Source of the DNA: Fulvivirga maritima
Lineage (GTDB): Bacteria; Bacteroidota; Bacteroidia; Cytophagales; Cyclobacteriaceae
Direction of reading: 5' to 3'
DNA: 64,000 nucleotides
NCBI RefSeq assembly: GCF_021389955.1
Contig: NZ_CP089980.1
Location: 1,053,501-1,117,500, forward strand
The position numbers were made by a program, and so were the translations under genes. The notes beneath the pieces were generated by a model. The model saw only the letters and a program-made list of their open reading frames with translations. It was not told where the DNA came from and did not search any database. Below are positions 10,649 through 19,000 of the stretch, piece by piece; the stretch's first letter is position 1, and every line of letters begins with the position of its first letter.

Positions 10649-12400
10649 TTATACAGTTTTTTCAGTTTGTTTGAAAGGATGAATAGCGGGGTTTAAAATG
10701 TTCAATGCACCAATAATCAAAAATTGCTTTATTGTGTAATAATTTTGGTCGTTTATCTTATTGGCCAATTCTTCGTTTATTGATAGGCCGTATTTAAAAT
10801 CCACCCTTATCAGCTCGTCCAAAAATTGTTTGTGGGTTCGGGCTTTTCGAAGTGAAATTAAATCCCCCCGCCCCTTTTTAGCGTTGGCAGCTTCACTTTG
10901 TGAAGCATCTTGATGCCGCATTTTTATTCCAATCTGCTTACCCAAATTAATGGCAGCGCTTTGAAGTGTTTCATCCATAGTATTAATTTTTGATTCATAT
11001 AATTCAGTAAAAAGAAATAACTGTCTGTAATCTTTGTAGCCAATATGTTCATTGGAGCACAAGTAATTGAAGCACCTGAAAAGCAAATCTTCCATAGATG
11101 ATAAAATACTTTTGTTTTCGAGTATTTCGCTTGCAATATAGTCACGTGCAATCCGCTCTAAGCGGAACTTGTTTTTTGCGTTGCGCTCGGCTGGCTTAAT
11201 AATTTTCAAACTTGGCAACAGCCGGTTGAAAATGACACCTTTTTTTTCCAAGTCATAAAACAATTTAAAAAGGGGTGTTAAGCGATTTAAATTCTCATAT
11301 ATGGTTGGAAGCATGGTTTTACCATGAGCGTTGGCTTGAAAAGTTTCTAAAGCAAGTGGAGGAAGTTTGGTCATAATTGTTCCAAAAAGATCATCATCAG
11401 GAACTTGTTCCTCCGTTAAATTCCCGTATTTTTTTATGACCTTTTTGTAAAGCGAATATGCAAGTGATAAAGCGACTTCAAATTGTTCAGTGTATGTATC
11501 TTTTACTATTTCATCAGAAAATTTAATGTTCGATACAAACTCTTGATTCTTTATTTCAAGCCTTGATTTTGTTAAATCAATTTTACTGAGAAGCTCATAT
11601 TGATGAGTTAGGTTATCTGATGAAATCAGATATATATAAATCGTTTCACGTAATTTATTAGGGTAGTGATAAAACGCATGAACAGGAGAGAACATACTTA
11701 AGTACCGAGCTTTCCAACTTATCTTTTTGTCACCTGCAAACATATGCGAGTTAAAATTTTGTAGACCAGAGAAAAATGGAGAAATGTTTGTAATATCAAC
11801 CAACTCTTTAAATGACTCTCCCGTTAAATAACAATGTTTGTCCCCTGTCTCGATATAGACATTTTTTAATTTTGGTAAACGAGTAATTTTAGTATAGGGC
11901 TCATAGTAAAGTTTGCTCATTTTTTTTAGTCCAGATTTTTCGAAAAACATATCAAACTTTTCTAATTCTTCCAAATTACTCTTTGATAGCTTTTGGGAAT
12001 TCGTCCAGCCATCCTCATTTCGTGTTACACCTTGGGCATTATTGGTCAGTAAGTGTGTTAATCCGTACGTATTCATTCTAGGAAACGGGATGAATTTATC
12101 TTGTTCACGACTATAAAAAATATTACAATCTTGAAGCTTATCCGCGTCCTCTTCCTGTTTAAGTGTATAGGTATTATACATGTCTACCCCCATCCAATAA
12201 TAAAGTTCGTCCAGTAATTCAATGAGGTTCTCAGAATTTATTTCAAGTTGATGCTCTGTAAGGTCAAAACCAAAAAAGAATTCAAACCGGCTTTCTCTTT
12301 TTGCTTTTTGGAGATATGTATAAACCCCCAAAATCCCATTATTAAGTAATGTATGACCTGTTCGTTTAAATTGAATTTCTTTCATGGAATTTTTTCTCAT
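10649..12400 (-). CDS. cas8b: Cascade large subunit Cas8b (Cst1-like)
   Basis: This is the large subunit of the I-B effector, expected to recognise the PAM and recruit Cas3. It has 583 residues. The call rests on its place at the head of the effector block and on segments typical of Cst1: LNNGILGVYTYL near the N-terminus, the CYLTGESFKEL stretch (about 195-205), and SWKARYLSMFSPVHAFYHYPNKL. I see no CxxC zinc motif. Met1 and Met6 are both possible starts; Met6 (12385) gives MKEIQFKRTG. It is the first gene of the cas operon, with about 430 bp to the candidate promoter at 12839. Confidence 0.88.
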   Translation of the reverse strand: MRKNSMKEIQFKRTGHTLLNNGILGVYTYLQKAKRESRFEFFFGFDLTEHQLEINSENLIELLDELYYWMGVDMYNTYTLKQEEDADKLQDCNIFYSREQDKFIPFPRMNTYGLTHLLTNNAQGVTRNEDGWTNSQKLSKSNLEELEKFDMFFEKSGLKKMSKLYYEPYTKITRLPKLKNVYIETGDKHCYLTGESFKELVDITNISPFFSGLQNFNSHMFAGDKKISWKARYLSMFSPVHAFYHYPNKLRETIYIYLISSDNLTHQYELLSKIDLTKSRLEIKNQEFVSNIKFSDEIVKDTYTEQFEVALSLAYSLYKKVIKKYGNLTEEQVPDDDLFGTIMTKLPPLALETFQANAHGKTMLPTIYENLNRLTPLFKLFYDLEKKGVIFNRLLPSLKIIKPAERNAKNKFRLERIARDYIASEILENKSILSSMEDLLFRCFNYLCSNEHIGYKDYRQLFLFTELYESKINTMDETLQSAAINLGKQIGIKMRHQDASQSEAANAKKGRGDLISLRKARTHKQFLDELIRVDFKYGLSINEELANKINDQNYYTIKQFLIIGALNILNPAIHPFKQTEKTV

Positions 12401-12491
12401 CTAGTTACTGTTAAAAAAATAATTTCTTCATCAAGATCGAAGCTTAGAATCTTGTCACTTAATGCAAGCATTGTGATATTCTACATCTCAT

Positions 12492-12836
12492 TCACTGCAC
12501 TACTAAATAAGCCAACTCTAATTGATGGCACCATTCTGACGTGCATGTCATGACGGGACTCAATTCTAACTTTATTAATTTGCCTACACAGACTGCTTCT
12601 CTCTCCTCATGCGGGGCAAAAATGTCTCTTAAAAAATTCAATGAGTTAGTAATTGTAGTTATAATATCTTCAGTATCTATATCAGACAGAGCTGACAGTG
12701 AAACATCTCTTTTGGTCATAGGATTACATACTCTGTATAGCTTCCATAAGAGATAAGAAAAATCCCTTATTTCCTCAACACAATATAATTTATTTATAAA
12801 AGTCTTCGGGAGCAAATAAGCATCATTCGTAGTCAA
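12492..12836 (-). CDS. Hypothetical protein, doubtful
   Basis: I do not recognise this 114-codon frame between the XRE gene and cas8b. The conceptual protein is acidic in the middle (LSDIDTEDIITTITNSL) and contains five Cys, with no domain I can name. A promoter-like box at 12839-12846 on the same strand would place the transcription start at or just inside the proposed ATG. The frame may therefore be part of the cas leader, or a gene remnant. It has no partner that suggests a job. Confidence 0.25.
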   Translation of the reverse strand: MTTNDAYLLPKTFINKLYCVEEIRDFSYLLWKLYRVCNPMTKRDVSLSALSDIDTEDIITTITNSLNFLRDIFAPHEEREAVCVGKLIKLELSPVMTCTSEWCHQLELAYLVVQ

Positions 12837-12838
12837 TT

Positions 12839-12846
12839 CAAACCTA
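12839..12846 (-). promoter_or_regulatory. Candidate -7 box for the cas operon
   Basis: The minus strand reads TAGGTTTG, an exact match to the Bacteroidota -7 consensus TAnnTTTG. No clear -33 TTG is visible. If real, the cas mRNA would begin near 12833 with a leader of about 430 nt. An 8-bp degenerate match is weak evidence. From here to the XRE stop (12847-13160) I see no other gene or clear structure. Confidence 0.3.
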
Positions 12847-13160
12847 TCAAATCTTCCATTGAAGGGAATGAATTAAAGCCACCCCTCAATTTAAGCAAAT
12901 ACCTAGTGTAAGTGTGGAGCCCTTTATTATTGATATACCTCCTTATTCAATCTATATTTAAATTATGTAACTAATATACTAAAATCAGATATTTTAAACT
13001 TCTTTAATTTCCCAACAAAAGGATCTGGTTTCCGAACAATTAAATCAGGCTAAGAAAACACTAAGATTTAGGTCAATATACTTCTGCTACGCTTGCTTTA
13101 CTCACAGCGCTGTTTAGAGATAGAGATCTAGAGAATAGATGAATGACTTTTAAGGAGCAA

Positions 13161-13385
13161 TTACCCCTCTACCAATTTTAGAAGCTTAGATAGCTTCATT
13201 CCAAAATAATCACATAAAGCATGTAAAGTACTCACTGTAACATTTGACTTTGCTGTTTCTATTCTGCCAACATGTATGCCCGTATCATTGTACACTTCTT
13301 CTTGGGTAAGCCCCTTAGATTCTCGTATTCTTTTGACCTGAATAGCAATTTCTTTTAAAAGTTTATCATTTCTTATCTGCCCCAT
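13161..13385 (-). CDS. XRE-family helix-turn-helix regulator
   Basis: This small DNA-binding regulator of 74 residues consists almost entirely of one HTH_3/cro-type domain. Helices cover residues 9-22, 27-34 (LTQEEVYND), 38-46 (recognition helix, IHVGRIETA) and 50-72. It has no effector domain, as in antitoxin-like or phage-type repressors. A perfect 26-bp inverted repeat lies 30 bp upstream of the start codon and is a likely autoregulatory site. It points toward the cas operon but is about 760 bp from cas8b, so control of cas genes is only a possibility. No toxin-like partner is adjacent. Confidence 0.85.
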   Translation of the reverse strand: MGQIRNDKLLKEIAIQVKRIRESKGLTQEEVYNDTGIHVGRIETAKSNVTVSTLHALCDYFGMKLSKLLKLVEG

Positions 13386-13414
13386 GCAGGCAATCTGATA
13401 ATTAATAATGTTTT

Positions 13415-13440
13415 TTATAATGACATATTTGTCATTATAA
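13415..13440. promoter_or_regulatory. Perfect inverted repeat, candidate XRE operator
   Basis: The arms TTATAATGACA (13415-13425) and TGTCATTATAA (13430-13440) are exact reverse complements separated by TATT. The site is 30 bp upstream of the XRE start, in the promoter zone, and its dyad suits a dimeric HTH protein. The core half-site is TGTCATTA. Confidence 0.65.
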
Positions 13441-13511
13441 AGATTAAATTGTACCTTGGATACAACTTATGTTACGGTTCAAGGAACTGTGACATTTTTT
13501 AATTAAAATCT

Positions 13512-13519
13512 TAGATTTG
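13512..13519 (+). promoter_or_regulatory. Candidate -7 box for the rightward SusCD operon
   Basis: TAGATTTG matches TAnnTTTG on the plus strand. No convincing -33 box is seen. Transcription from here would give a leader of roughly 420 nt before the first ORF at 13945, running through the hairpins described next. Confidence 0.3.
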
Positions 13520-13549
13520 CGAATACTTCAAGATATTCGAAGCATTCGC
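13519..13549 (+). other. Stem-loop
   Basis: The arms GCGAATACTTC (13519-13529) and GAAGCATTCGC (13539-13549) pair over 11 positions with one mismatch, around a 9-nt loop. There is no T run after it, so it is not an obvious terminator. It could be a leader structure or an operator. Confidence 0.5.
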
Positions 13550-13560
13550 ACTTTGTCTCG

Positions 13561-13672
13561 TATTTGGGAACCTGGGAAATTTTCAATTGGACACGAGAAA
13601 TAAGTGTAATGCTCACGCCAAAGGCGTGGGCTCGCTTGTTTGTGTCCAAAGGTCTCCCAGGACCTCCAAATA
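13561..13672 (+). other. Long nested hairpin, candidate structured RNA or palindromic element
   Basis: Five pairing blocks nest in order: TATTTGG (13561-13567) with CCAAATA (13666-13672); CCTGGGA (13571-13577) with TCCCAGG (13655-13661); TTGGACAC (13587-13594) with GTGTCCAA (13642-13649); AATAAG with CTTGTT (one G-U pair); and GCTCACGCC (13611-13619) with GGCGTGGGC (13623-13631), closing on AAA. The pairing over 112 bp is far more than expected by chance. It could be a cis-acting RNA for the downstream operon or a small MITE/REP-like mobile palindrome. Confidence 0.6.
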
Positions 13673-13702
13673 CAGTAAGTGAGTCCCACGCCTCTTTTTT
13701 TA
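13622..13702 (+). terminator. Alternative terminator-like pairing
   Basis: AGGCGTGGGCTC (13622-13633) can pair with GAGTCCCACGCCT (13681-13693; one bulged T), which is followed at once by CTTTTTTT. This competes with the inner stem of the 13561-13672 hairpin, the geometry of an attenuator or riboswitch. The rest of the gap to 13945 (13703-13944) holds only short GC-rich stretches in which I see no gene. Confidence 0.45.
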
Positions 13703-13944
13703 TAGGTTTTTCTTCTTGCTTACTATGGAGACAGTCATTTATAAATAATACTGTTTGCCCATGATTCTGTCTTACTACACCTGGCTACACCGTCATCGCC
13801 CTCCTTCCTGAGTTGAAGTGGGAGCTCCGTTAGTTGTTTAGGTAGACCGGGAGGTGGTTATTTACTTAACGCCTTTCGGTCCTGTGCACCTGGCCGCTCC
13901 TCTCCTGCCATCTATTCCATTTTTCCTATCCTAAAACCTACAGC

Positions 13945-14373
13945 ATGAAAAAATTGTACTCTTGCTGCCTGGCACAACTATGCCTTTGGTGCAGTAGACT
14001 CTTTTCTTTTAATCGCTCTCTGACTCATAAGCCTATCCTAATTCGTAAGTGGCTGTTGGTAAGAACCAGCACGCTTGACCGCATAGGCACTCTGGGAGGC
14101 CGACCTCACTCTTCCCTAGGGCCTTATGCCGTGGTGCTGCGCAATGCCCCCATGACTGACCTCATTCGCTACCTTAATGAGTATTATAATGATCAGGGAA
14201 TCATCATTGAAGATGCTACCTGTTATGCTCAGCCAATTGATATCATTCTCCCCACCCGCCATGATGGGCTGGCTCGGGTGAGGGAGGTGCTACACATCTA
14301 TGACCTGGACCTGCTGGAGGCTATTCCGCTTCAGCAGGAGGTCGTCTCACACCATAATGAATTTCTTACTTAA
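13945..14373 (+). CDS. Small STN/DUF4974-like protein
   Basis: This 142-residue protein is first in a four-gene operon and ends 10 bp before the SusC start. The segment from about residue 66 (VVLRNAPMTDLIRYLNEYY) to 129 has the alpha-beta layout of the short secretin/TonB N-terminal domains: an N-terminal strand, a helix, a 'PIDIIL' strand, and a second helix starting LARVREVLH. The SusC that follows lacks such a domain, so this may be its STN module encoded separately; that is inference. The N-terminus is Cys-rich and could be a poor signal peptide. DNA from here to about 20.3 kb is GC-richer than the surroundings. Confidence 0.6.
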   Translation: MKKLYSCCLAQLCLWCSRLFSFNRSLTHKPILIRKWLLVRTSTLDRIGTLGGRPHSSLGPYAVVLRNAPMTDLIRYLNEYYNDQGIIIEDATCYAQPIDIILPTRHDGLARVREVLHIYDLDLLEAIPLQQEVVSHHNEFLT

Positions 14374-14383
14374 ACCTATACAT

Positions 14384-17300
14384 ATGAAAACACTTTTATC
14401 CATTTTGTTTTGTGCTGGTCTTTATCTGGGGAGTGCATCCCTCAGCTTTTGTCAGCAGATGATGACTATTCACGGCAAGGTCATAGCCTCTACCGACAGT
14501 CTGCCGCTGCCCGGGGCTTCGGTCACTGTCAAAACCAGCCTCAAAGGCACTATTACGGATAGTAATGGTTCCTTCTCGCTGGAAGTACCTGAAGGCAGTA
14601 TGTTGGTATTTTCTTATATCGGCTATGAGTCTCAGGAAAGAGCTGCCAGCAGCCATAATATGTTAGTGGCTTTGTCTGAGGATTACATGACGCTTGGTGA
14701 GGTGGAGATTTACTCTACCGGTTATGAAGAGGTGCCTGTAGAGCGGGCCACAGGGTCTTATGAGCAGGTCAGTGAGCAGCTGATCAACCGAAGTGTGGGA
14801 GCTGATATTATCAGTCGCCTGGACGGAGCCACCAGCGGCCTCTTGTTTGATCGCAGGCTGGTAGGCTCAGGTGCTACCTATGGTGATGATTATCGTAACC
14901 TGCGCATCAGAGGCATCAGCAGTATTAACAGCGAAACTAATCCGCTCATAGTGCTGGATGGCTTTCCTTATGAAGGAGACATCAACAGTATTAATCCTAA
15001 TGACATTGATAATATCACGGTGCTGAAGGATGCGGCGGCAGCTTCTATCTGGGGAGCACGAGCAGCCAATGGGGTTATTGTTATCAGCACTAAAAAAGGG
15101 ACTTTTCAGGAGCCGCTGCAAATCAATCTGGTAGCTAATGCCCGGATCTCTCAGGCACCGGATCTCTATGACAATCCTAACTATTTGTCTGCTCAGTATT
15201 TTATGGAGATAGAAAAGAGCTTGTTTGATCAGGGCTTTTATGACACTGACCTCAATAGTCTGTCTATGCCTGCGCTATCTCCTTTTGTAGAGCTATTAGC
15301 AGCACAGCGAGAGGGTGAACTCTCTGAAGAGCAGGTACAGCAGCAGTGGCAGGCATTAGAAACTGCCGATGTGCGCAAAAACGTGGAAAACCTATTTTAT
15401 CAAAACGGGCTATCACAGCAATATGCGCTCAGCTTGCAGGGAGGGAATACCAAAAGCAGCTATTATTTTTCCGGGGGTTATGATGCTTTGCAAGCCAACG
15501 TCATCGGTAATGAAAGCGAACGGGTAACGCTAACGGCCCGCAATACTTTCAAGCCCATCAAGCAGCTACAGTTACAAACGGGCTTATTCCTGAGCAGTCA
15601 GCGGCGCCAGAACAATGGGCTGGCCTGGGGTGGTTACGGCTCCCGTTATCCTTATAATCAACTTATTGATGATAATGGTAATGCGCTACCGGTAGTGCGC
15701 GATTACCGCCTGCCTTATGTCAATCAGGCTGAAGAGGAAGGGCTACTCAACTGGCAGTACCTGCCGTTGGAAGAGCGTGACCTGATGGATAACACCATCA
15801 AGCAACAGCAGCAGCGCATCAACGTGGGCTTGCAATATGAGTTTTTGCCTAACACCAGCTTACAGCTTTCTTATCAGTACCAGCACCAGAGCAGTGAGGA
15901 CACCGATCTGCGCAGCAAAGAGAGTTATTATGTGCGTAACCTGGTCAACCGTTTTACGGATGATGAGGGGGATCAACTCTTTCCATATAATGACATCTTG
16001 CAGGTAGGCCACCGTCAGGAAAAGGCGCATTCGGGAAGGGTACAACTTAGTACTTATCAGGTGTTCAGGGAAGAGCATGAGGTTTCTGCCTTAGCCGGAG
16101 CGGAGGTACGGCAGGTGCATATTCAAGGGCAAGGCTTTGAGTATTTTGGCTATGATGATGAGGTGCTCACCACCGTAGATATGATTGATTATATCACCTA
16201 TCACTACACCCGCCCTAACGGCAGGGCTAGAATAGCGCCTCCTAATACCTCGTTGTCTGATCTTCTGAACCGCTATATTTCTTACTACGGCAATATGGCT
16301 TACACTTTTAAGCAGCGATACACGCTCTCAGGCAGTGCCCGCTGGGATGCTTCTAACTTGTTTGGAGTAAAAACCAATCAAAAAGGGGTGCCTTTATGGT
16401 CTGTAGGTGCCGCCTGGACGGTATCTAAAGAAAGTTTTATGAACCTCTCCTGGCTGCCTTACCTCAGGTTGAGGGCTACTTATGGTTATAATGGTAACAT
16501 CAACCGGGAGGCCACGGCTTTTGTGACGGCGCGTTATCTCTCTTCTTATTTGACTGACTTTCAGGTAGCTGACATAGTGAGTCCCGGCAATCCGCAACTT
16601 AGATGGGAGAAGGTAGCGGTGTGGAACGCTGGTATTGATTTTAAGGCATTGAACAACAGGGTATCCGGCTCATTTGAATACTTCAGAAAGGAAGGGAAAG
16701 ACCTGCTGGGCAGGCAGTCATTAGATCCTACCACTGGCTTTTCCAGCTTACAAGTGGAGGGCTTTATGGCCAACTATGCTAATACCAAAACGAAAGGCTG
16801 GGATCTCACCCTTAACACGCTTAACCTCAATGGTGCCATCAAATGGCAGACTGATTTTTTGGTCAGCTATGCGAAAACGCGTCTTACCTCTTTTGATGAT
16901 GAGGCTAACAATAGTTCGATATATTCTTTCTTTAGAAACAGCACGCTGAAGCTAAAAGAGGAGGCACCGATAGATGCGCTATATGCTATTCCCTGGAGCG
17001 GTCTCGATCCTAACACCGGAGCTCCTCTGGTTATGGTAGATGGGCAAGAAAGCACGGATTATGAAACCTATTTCAACAACCTCACTTTCGAGGAGCTGAA
17101 AGAAGTAGGTCTGGTGGTGCCTCCTTATTTTGGTTCAATAAGGAACACCTGGTCCTACAAGCATTTTAGCCTGAGCGCTAACCTGACCTTTAAGCTCAAC
17201 TATGTATTCAGGCGCAATAGCATAAGTTATCAGAGTGTATTTGATGGTCAGCAAATGGGGCATCAGGACTTTATGGATCGCTGGCAAAACCCTGGAGATG

Positions 17301-17611
17301 AAGCACACACCCAAGTACCTTCTATGCCTACGGTGAATGAGGCTTCCAATTTCAGGGATTATGCTTATAACTTCTCAGAGGTACTGGTGGAGAAGGGAGA
17401 TCATATTCGGTTGCAGGATATCAGGCTGGGATATACTTTTCAACCGCAAGGGCAGCGTGCTTCCTGGTACAGAAGCATAGAATGTTATCTCTATCTCAAT
17501 AATCTGGGCATACTATGGAGAGCCAATGACAAAGGATTAGACCCTGATTATCCTTATGCTGAGCTACTCCCGGGGCCTGTATATGCTATTGGTACTAATA
17601 TTAAACTTTAA
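14384..17611 (+). CDS. SusC/RagA-family TonB-dependent outer-membrane transporter
   Basis: This is a large outer-membrane beta-barrel transporter of 1075 residues from the start chosen here. MKTLLSILFCAGLYLGSA is a clear signal peptide, so an upstream in-frame start near 14300, inside the previous gene, is rejected. After the signal come a carboxypeptidase-regulatory-like domain (about 25-105; PGASVTVKTS, DSNGSFSLEVP), a plug domain containing NITVLKDAAAASIWGARAANG, and the barrel. There is no N-terminal STN domain, unlike the second SusC in this window. It pairs with the SusD gene 6 bp downstream. The substrate is unknown; no glycan enzyme lies nearby. Confidence 0.93.
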   Translation: MKTLLSILFCAGLYLGSASLSFCQQMMTIHGKVIASTDSLPLPGASVTVKTSLKGTITDSNGSFSLEVPEGSMLVFSYIGYESQERAASSHNMLVALSEDYMTLGEVEIYSTGYEEVPVERATGSYEQVSEQLINRSVGADIISRLDGATSGLLFDRRLVGSGATYGDDYRNLRIRGISSINSETNPLIVLDGFPYEGDINSINPNDIDNITVLKDAAAASIWGARAANGVIVISTKKGTFQEPLQINLVANARISQAPDLYDNPNYLSAQYFMEIEKSLFDQGFYDTDLNSLSMPALSPFVELLAAQREGELSEEQVQQQWQALETADVRKNVENLFYQNGLSQQYALSLQGGNTKSSYYFSGGYDALQANVIGNESERVTLTARNTFKPIKQLQLQTGLFLSSQRRQNNGLAWGGYGSRYPYNQLIDDNGNALPVVRDYRLPYVNQAEEEGLLNWQYLPLEERDLMDNTIKQQQQRINVGLQYEFLPNTSLQLSYQYQHQSSEDTDLRSKESYYVRNLVNRFTDDEGDQLFPYNDILQVGHRQEKAHSGRVQLSTYQVFREEHEVSALAGAEVRQVHIQGQGFEYFGYDDEVLTTVDMIDYITYHYTRPNGRARIAPPNTSLSDLLNRYISYYGNMAYTFKQRYTLSGSARWDASNLFGVKTNQKGVPLWSVGAAWTVSKESFMNLSWLPYLRLRATYGYNGNINREATAFVTARYLSSYLTDFQVADIVSPGNPQLRWEKVAVWNAGIDFKALNNRVSGSFEYFRKEGKDLLGRQSLDPTTGFSSLQVEGFMANYANTKTKGWDLTLNTLNLNGAIKWQTDFLVSYAKTRLTSFDDEANNSSIYSFFRNSTLKLKEEAPIDALYAIPWSGLDPNTGAPLVMVDGQESTDYETYFNNLTFEELKEVGLVVPPYFGSIRNTWSYKHFSLSANLTFKLNYVFRRNSISYQSVFDGQQMGHQDFMDRWQNPGDEAHTQVPSMPTVNEASNFRDYAYNFSEVLVEKGDHIRLQDIRLGYTFQPQGQRASWYRSIECYLYLNNLGILWRANDKGLDPDYPYAELLPGPVYAIGTNIKL

Positions 17612-17617
17612 TTTATC

Positions 17618-19000
17618 ATGAAATCAATTTATACTTTTATACTCCTGCTACTGCTCTCTGCCTGTGATCAGGAGGAATGGCTGGAGATACGTAGCGACAA
17701 AAAACAGGTGGTGCCTTCTAGTTTAAAGGACTATCAGGCCATTTTAGATAATGCGCTGGATATGAATACCGCCACTCCTTCCCTGGGCGAGGTAAGTGCT
17801 GATGATTATTATATCACCCAGCAAGACTGGGAGACCATGACCAGTGGCGCTTCATTAATTCATCGTAAGGCTTACCTCTGGCAGGAAGATATCTATCAGG
17901 ATGATGATCAGGTACCCAGCTGGAATATGCCTTACGCTACTATTTATTATGCTAATGCCGTTTTGGAAGGCATTAAAAAGGTAGAGGTAGCTCCGGATGA
18001 AAAGGCAGATTTCGACCGCATCAGAGGAACGGCCTTATTTCATCGTTCCTGGTGTTTCTTTCAATTGGCTCAGGTGTTTTGTCAGCAGTATGAGGCTGCT
18101 TCTGCAGCCAGTCAGTTAGGATTACCCTTGCGCACTGATCCTGATATCAATGTCACTTATCAGCGCAGTTCTTTGGAAGACACTTATCAAAAGATTATTG
18201 ATGATCTGGAAACAGCATTGCCGCTACTGCCTGGCATCGCACAGGAATCTACACGCGCTTCAAAGGCTTCGGTTCAGGCCTTGCTCGCTAAGGTGTATTT
18301 GCAGACCGGAAGGTACTCACAGGCACTGCTGGCAGCAGATGAAAGTTTACAGCTATACCATGAGCTGATGGATTATAATGACCTTGATCCCTCTGCTTCT
18401 TATCCCTTTGAGATCCTTAACCCTGAAACGGTCTTTTATAACCGTATGCTTTATGTGAGCGAGGGGCCGTTGTCCAATGATAGAATGAGGATAGCCCCTG
18501 AGCTATACAACAGCTATGCTGAGCATGACCTGAGGAAGTCACTCTTCTATCGTGAAGCGGATGGTGATCATTTCTTCAGAGGCTCTTACAACAACGGCAA
18601 CTTCTTTGCTATGTATTATTTCAGTGGTATAGCTACAGACGAACTCTACCTGATACGCAGTGAATGTTATGCCCGTACCGGAAAAGTGACTGAAGCGCTG
18701 CATGATTTGAATACACTTCTGCAGCATCGTTATGAACAGGGACATTTTGTACCAATAGCCATCAGCAATGCTGAACAGGCATTGGAACGGATATTACTGG
18801 AGAGACGCAAAGAGCTGGTATTCAGAGGCATCAGATGGCCTGACATCAAGCGTTATATTGCTTATGATGGACGAGACATAACGCTCCAAAGGCAGCTGGG
18901 CAACAGCACTTATTCGCTAGCTCCTCATGATCTCAGGTATACCCTGCCCCTTCCCTATAATGTGGTTTCAATTTCAGGAATAGAACAAAATGAAAGATAG
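17618..19000 (+). CDS. SusD/RagB-family surface lipoprotein
   Basis: This is the substrate-binding lid of the SusC transporter encoded just upstream, 460 residues long. The signal peptide ends in lipobox LLSAC (Cys16). The fold is the helical, TPR-containing SusD type: the segment DRIRGTALFHRSWCFFQLAQ is the conserved SusD core helix pair, and ILLERRKELVFRGIRWPDIKRY near the C-terminus is a family signature. The last 11 bases overlap the next gene, so the operon is translationally coupled. A partner glycosidase is absent; a thioredoxin-fold protein follows instead. Confidence 0.93.
   Translation: MKSIYTFILLLLLSACDQEEWLEIRSDKKQVVPSSLKDYQAILDNALDMNTATPSLGEVSADDYYITQQDWETMTSGASLIHRKAYLWQEDIYQDDDQVPSWNMPYATIYYANAVLEGIKKVEVAPDEKADFDRIRGTALFHRSWCFFQLAQVFCQQYEAASAASQLGLPLRTDPDINVTYQRSSLEDTYQKIIDDLETALPLLPGIAQESTRASKASVQALLAKVYLQTGRYSQALLAADESLQLYHELMDYNDLDPSASYPFEILNPETVFYNRMLYVSEGPLSNDRMRIAPELYNSYAEHDLRKSLFYREADGDHFFRGSYNNGNFFAMYYFSGIATDELYLIRSECYARTGKVTEALHDLNTLLQHRYEQGHFVPIAISNAEQALERILLERRKELVFRGIRWPDIKRYIAYDGRDITLQRQLGNSTYSLAPHDLRYTLPLPYNVVSISGIEQNER

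Noticed and set aside
15860-17055. Several antisense frames inside susC
   Set aside because: They are shadows of the GC-richer SusC coding strand, with no independent support.
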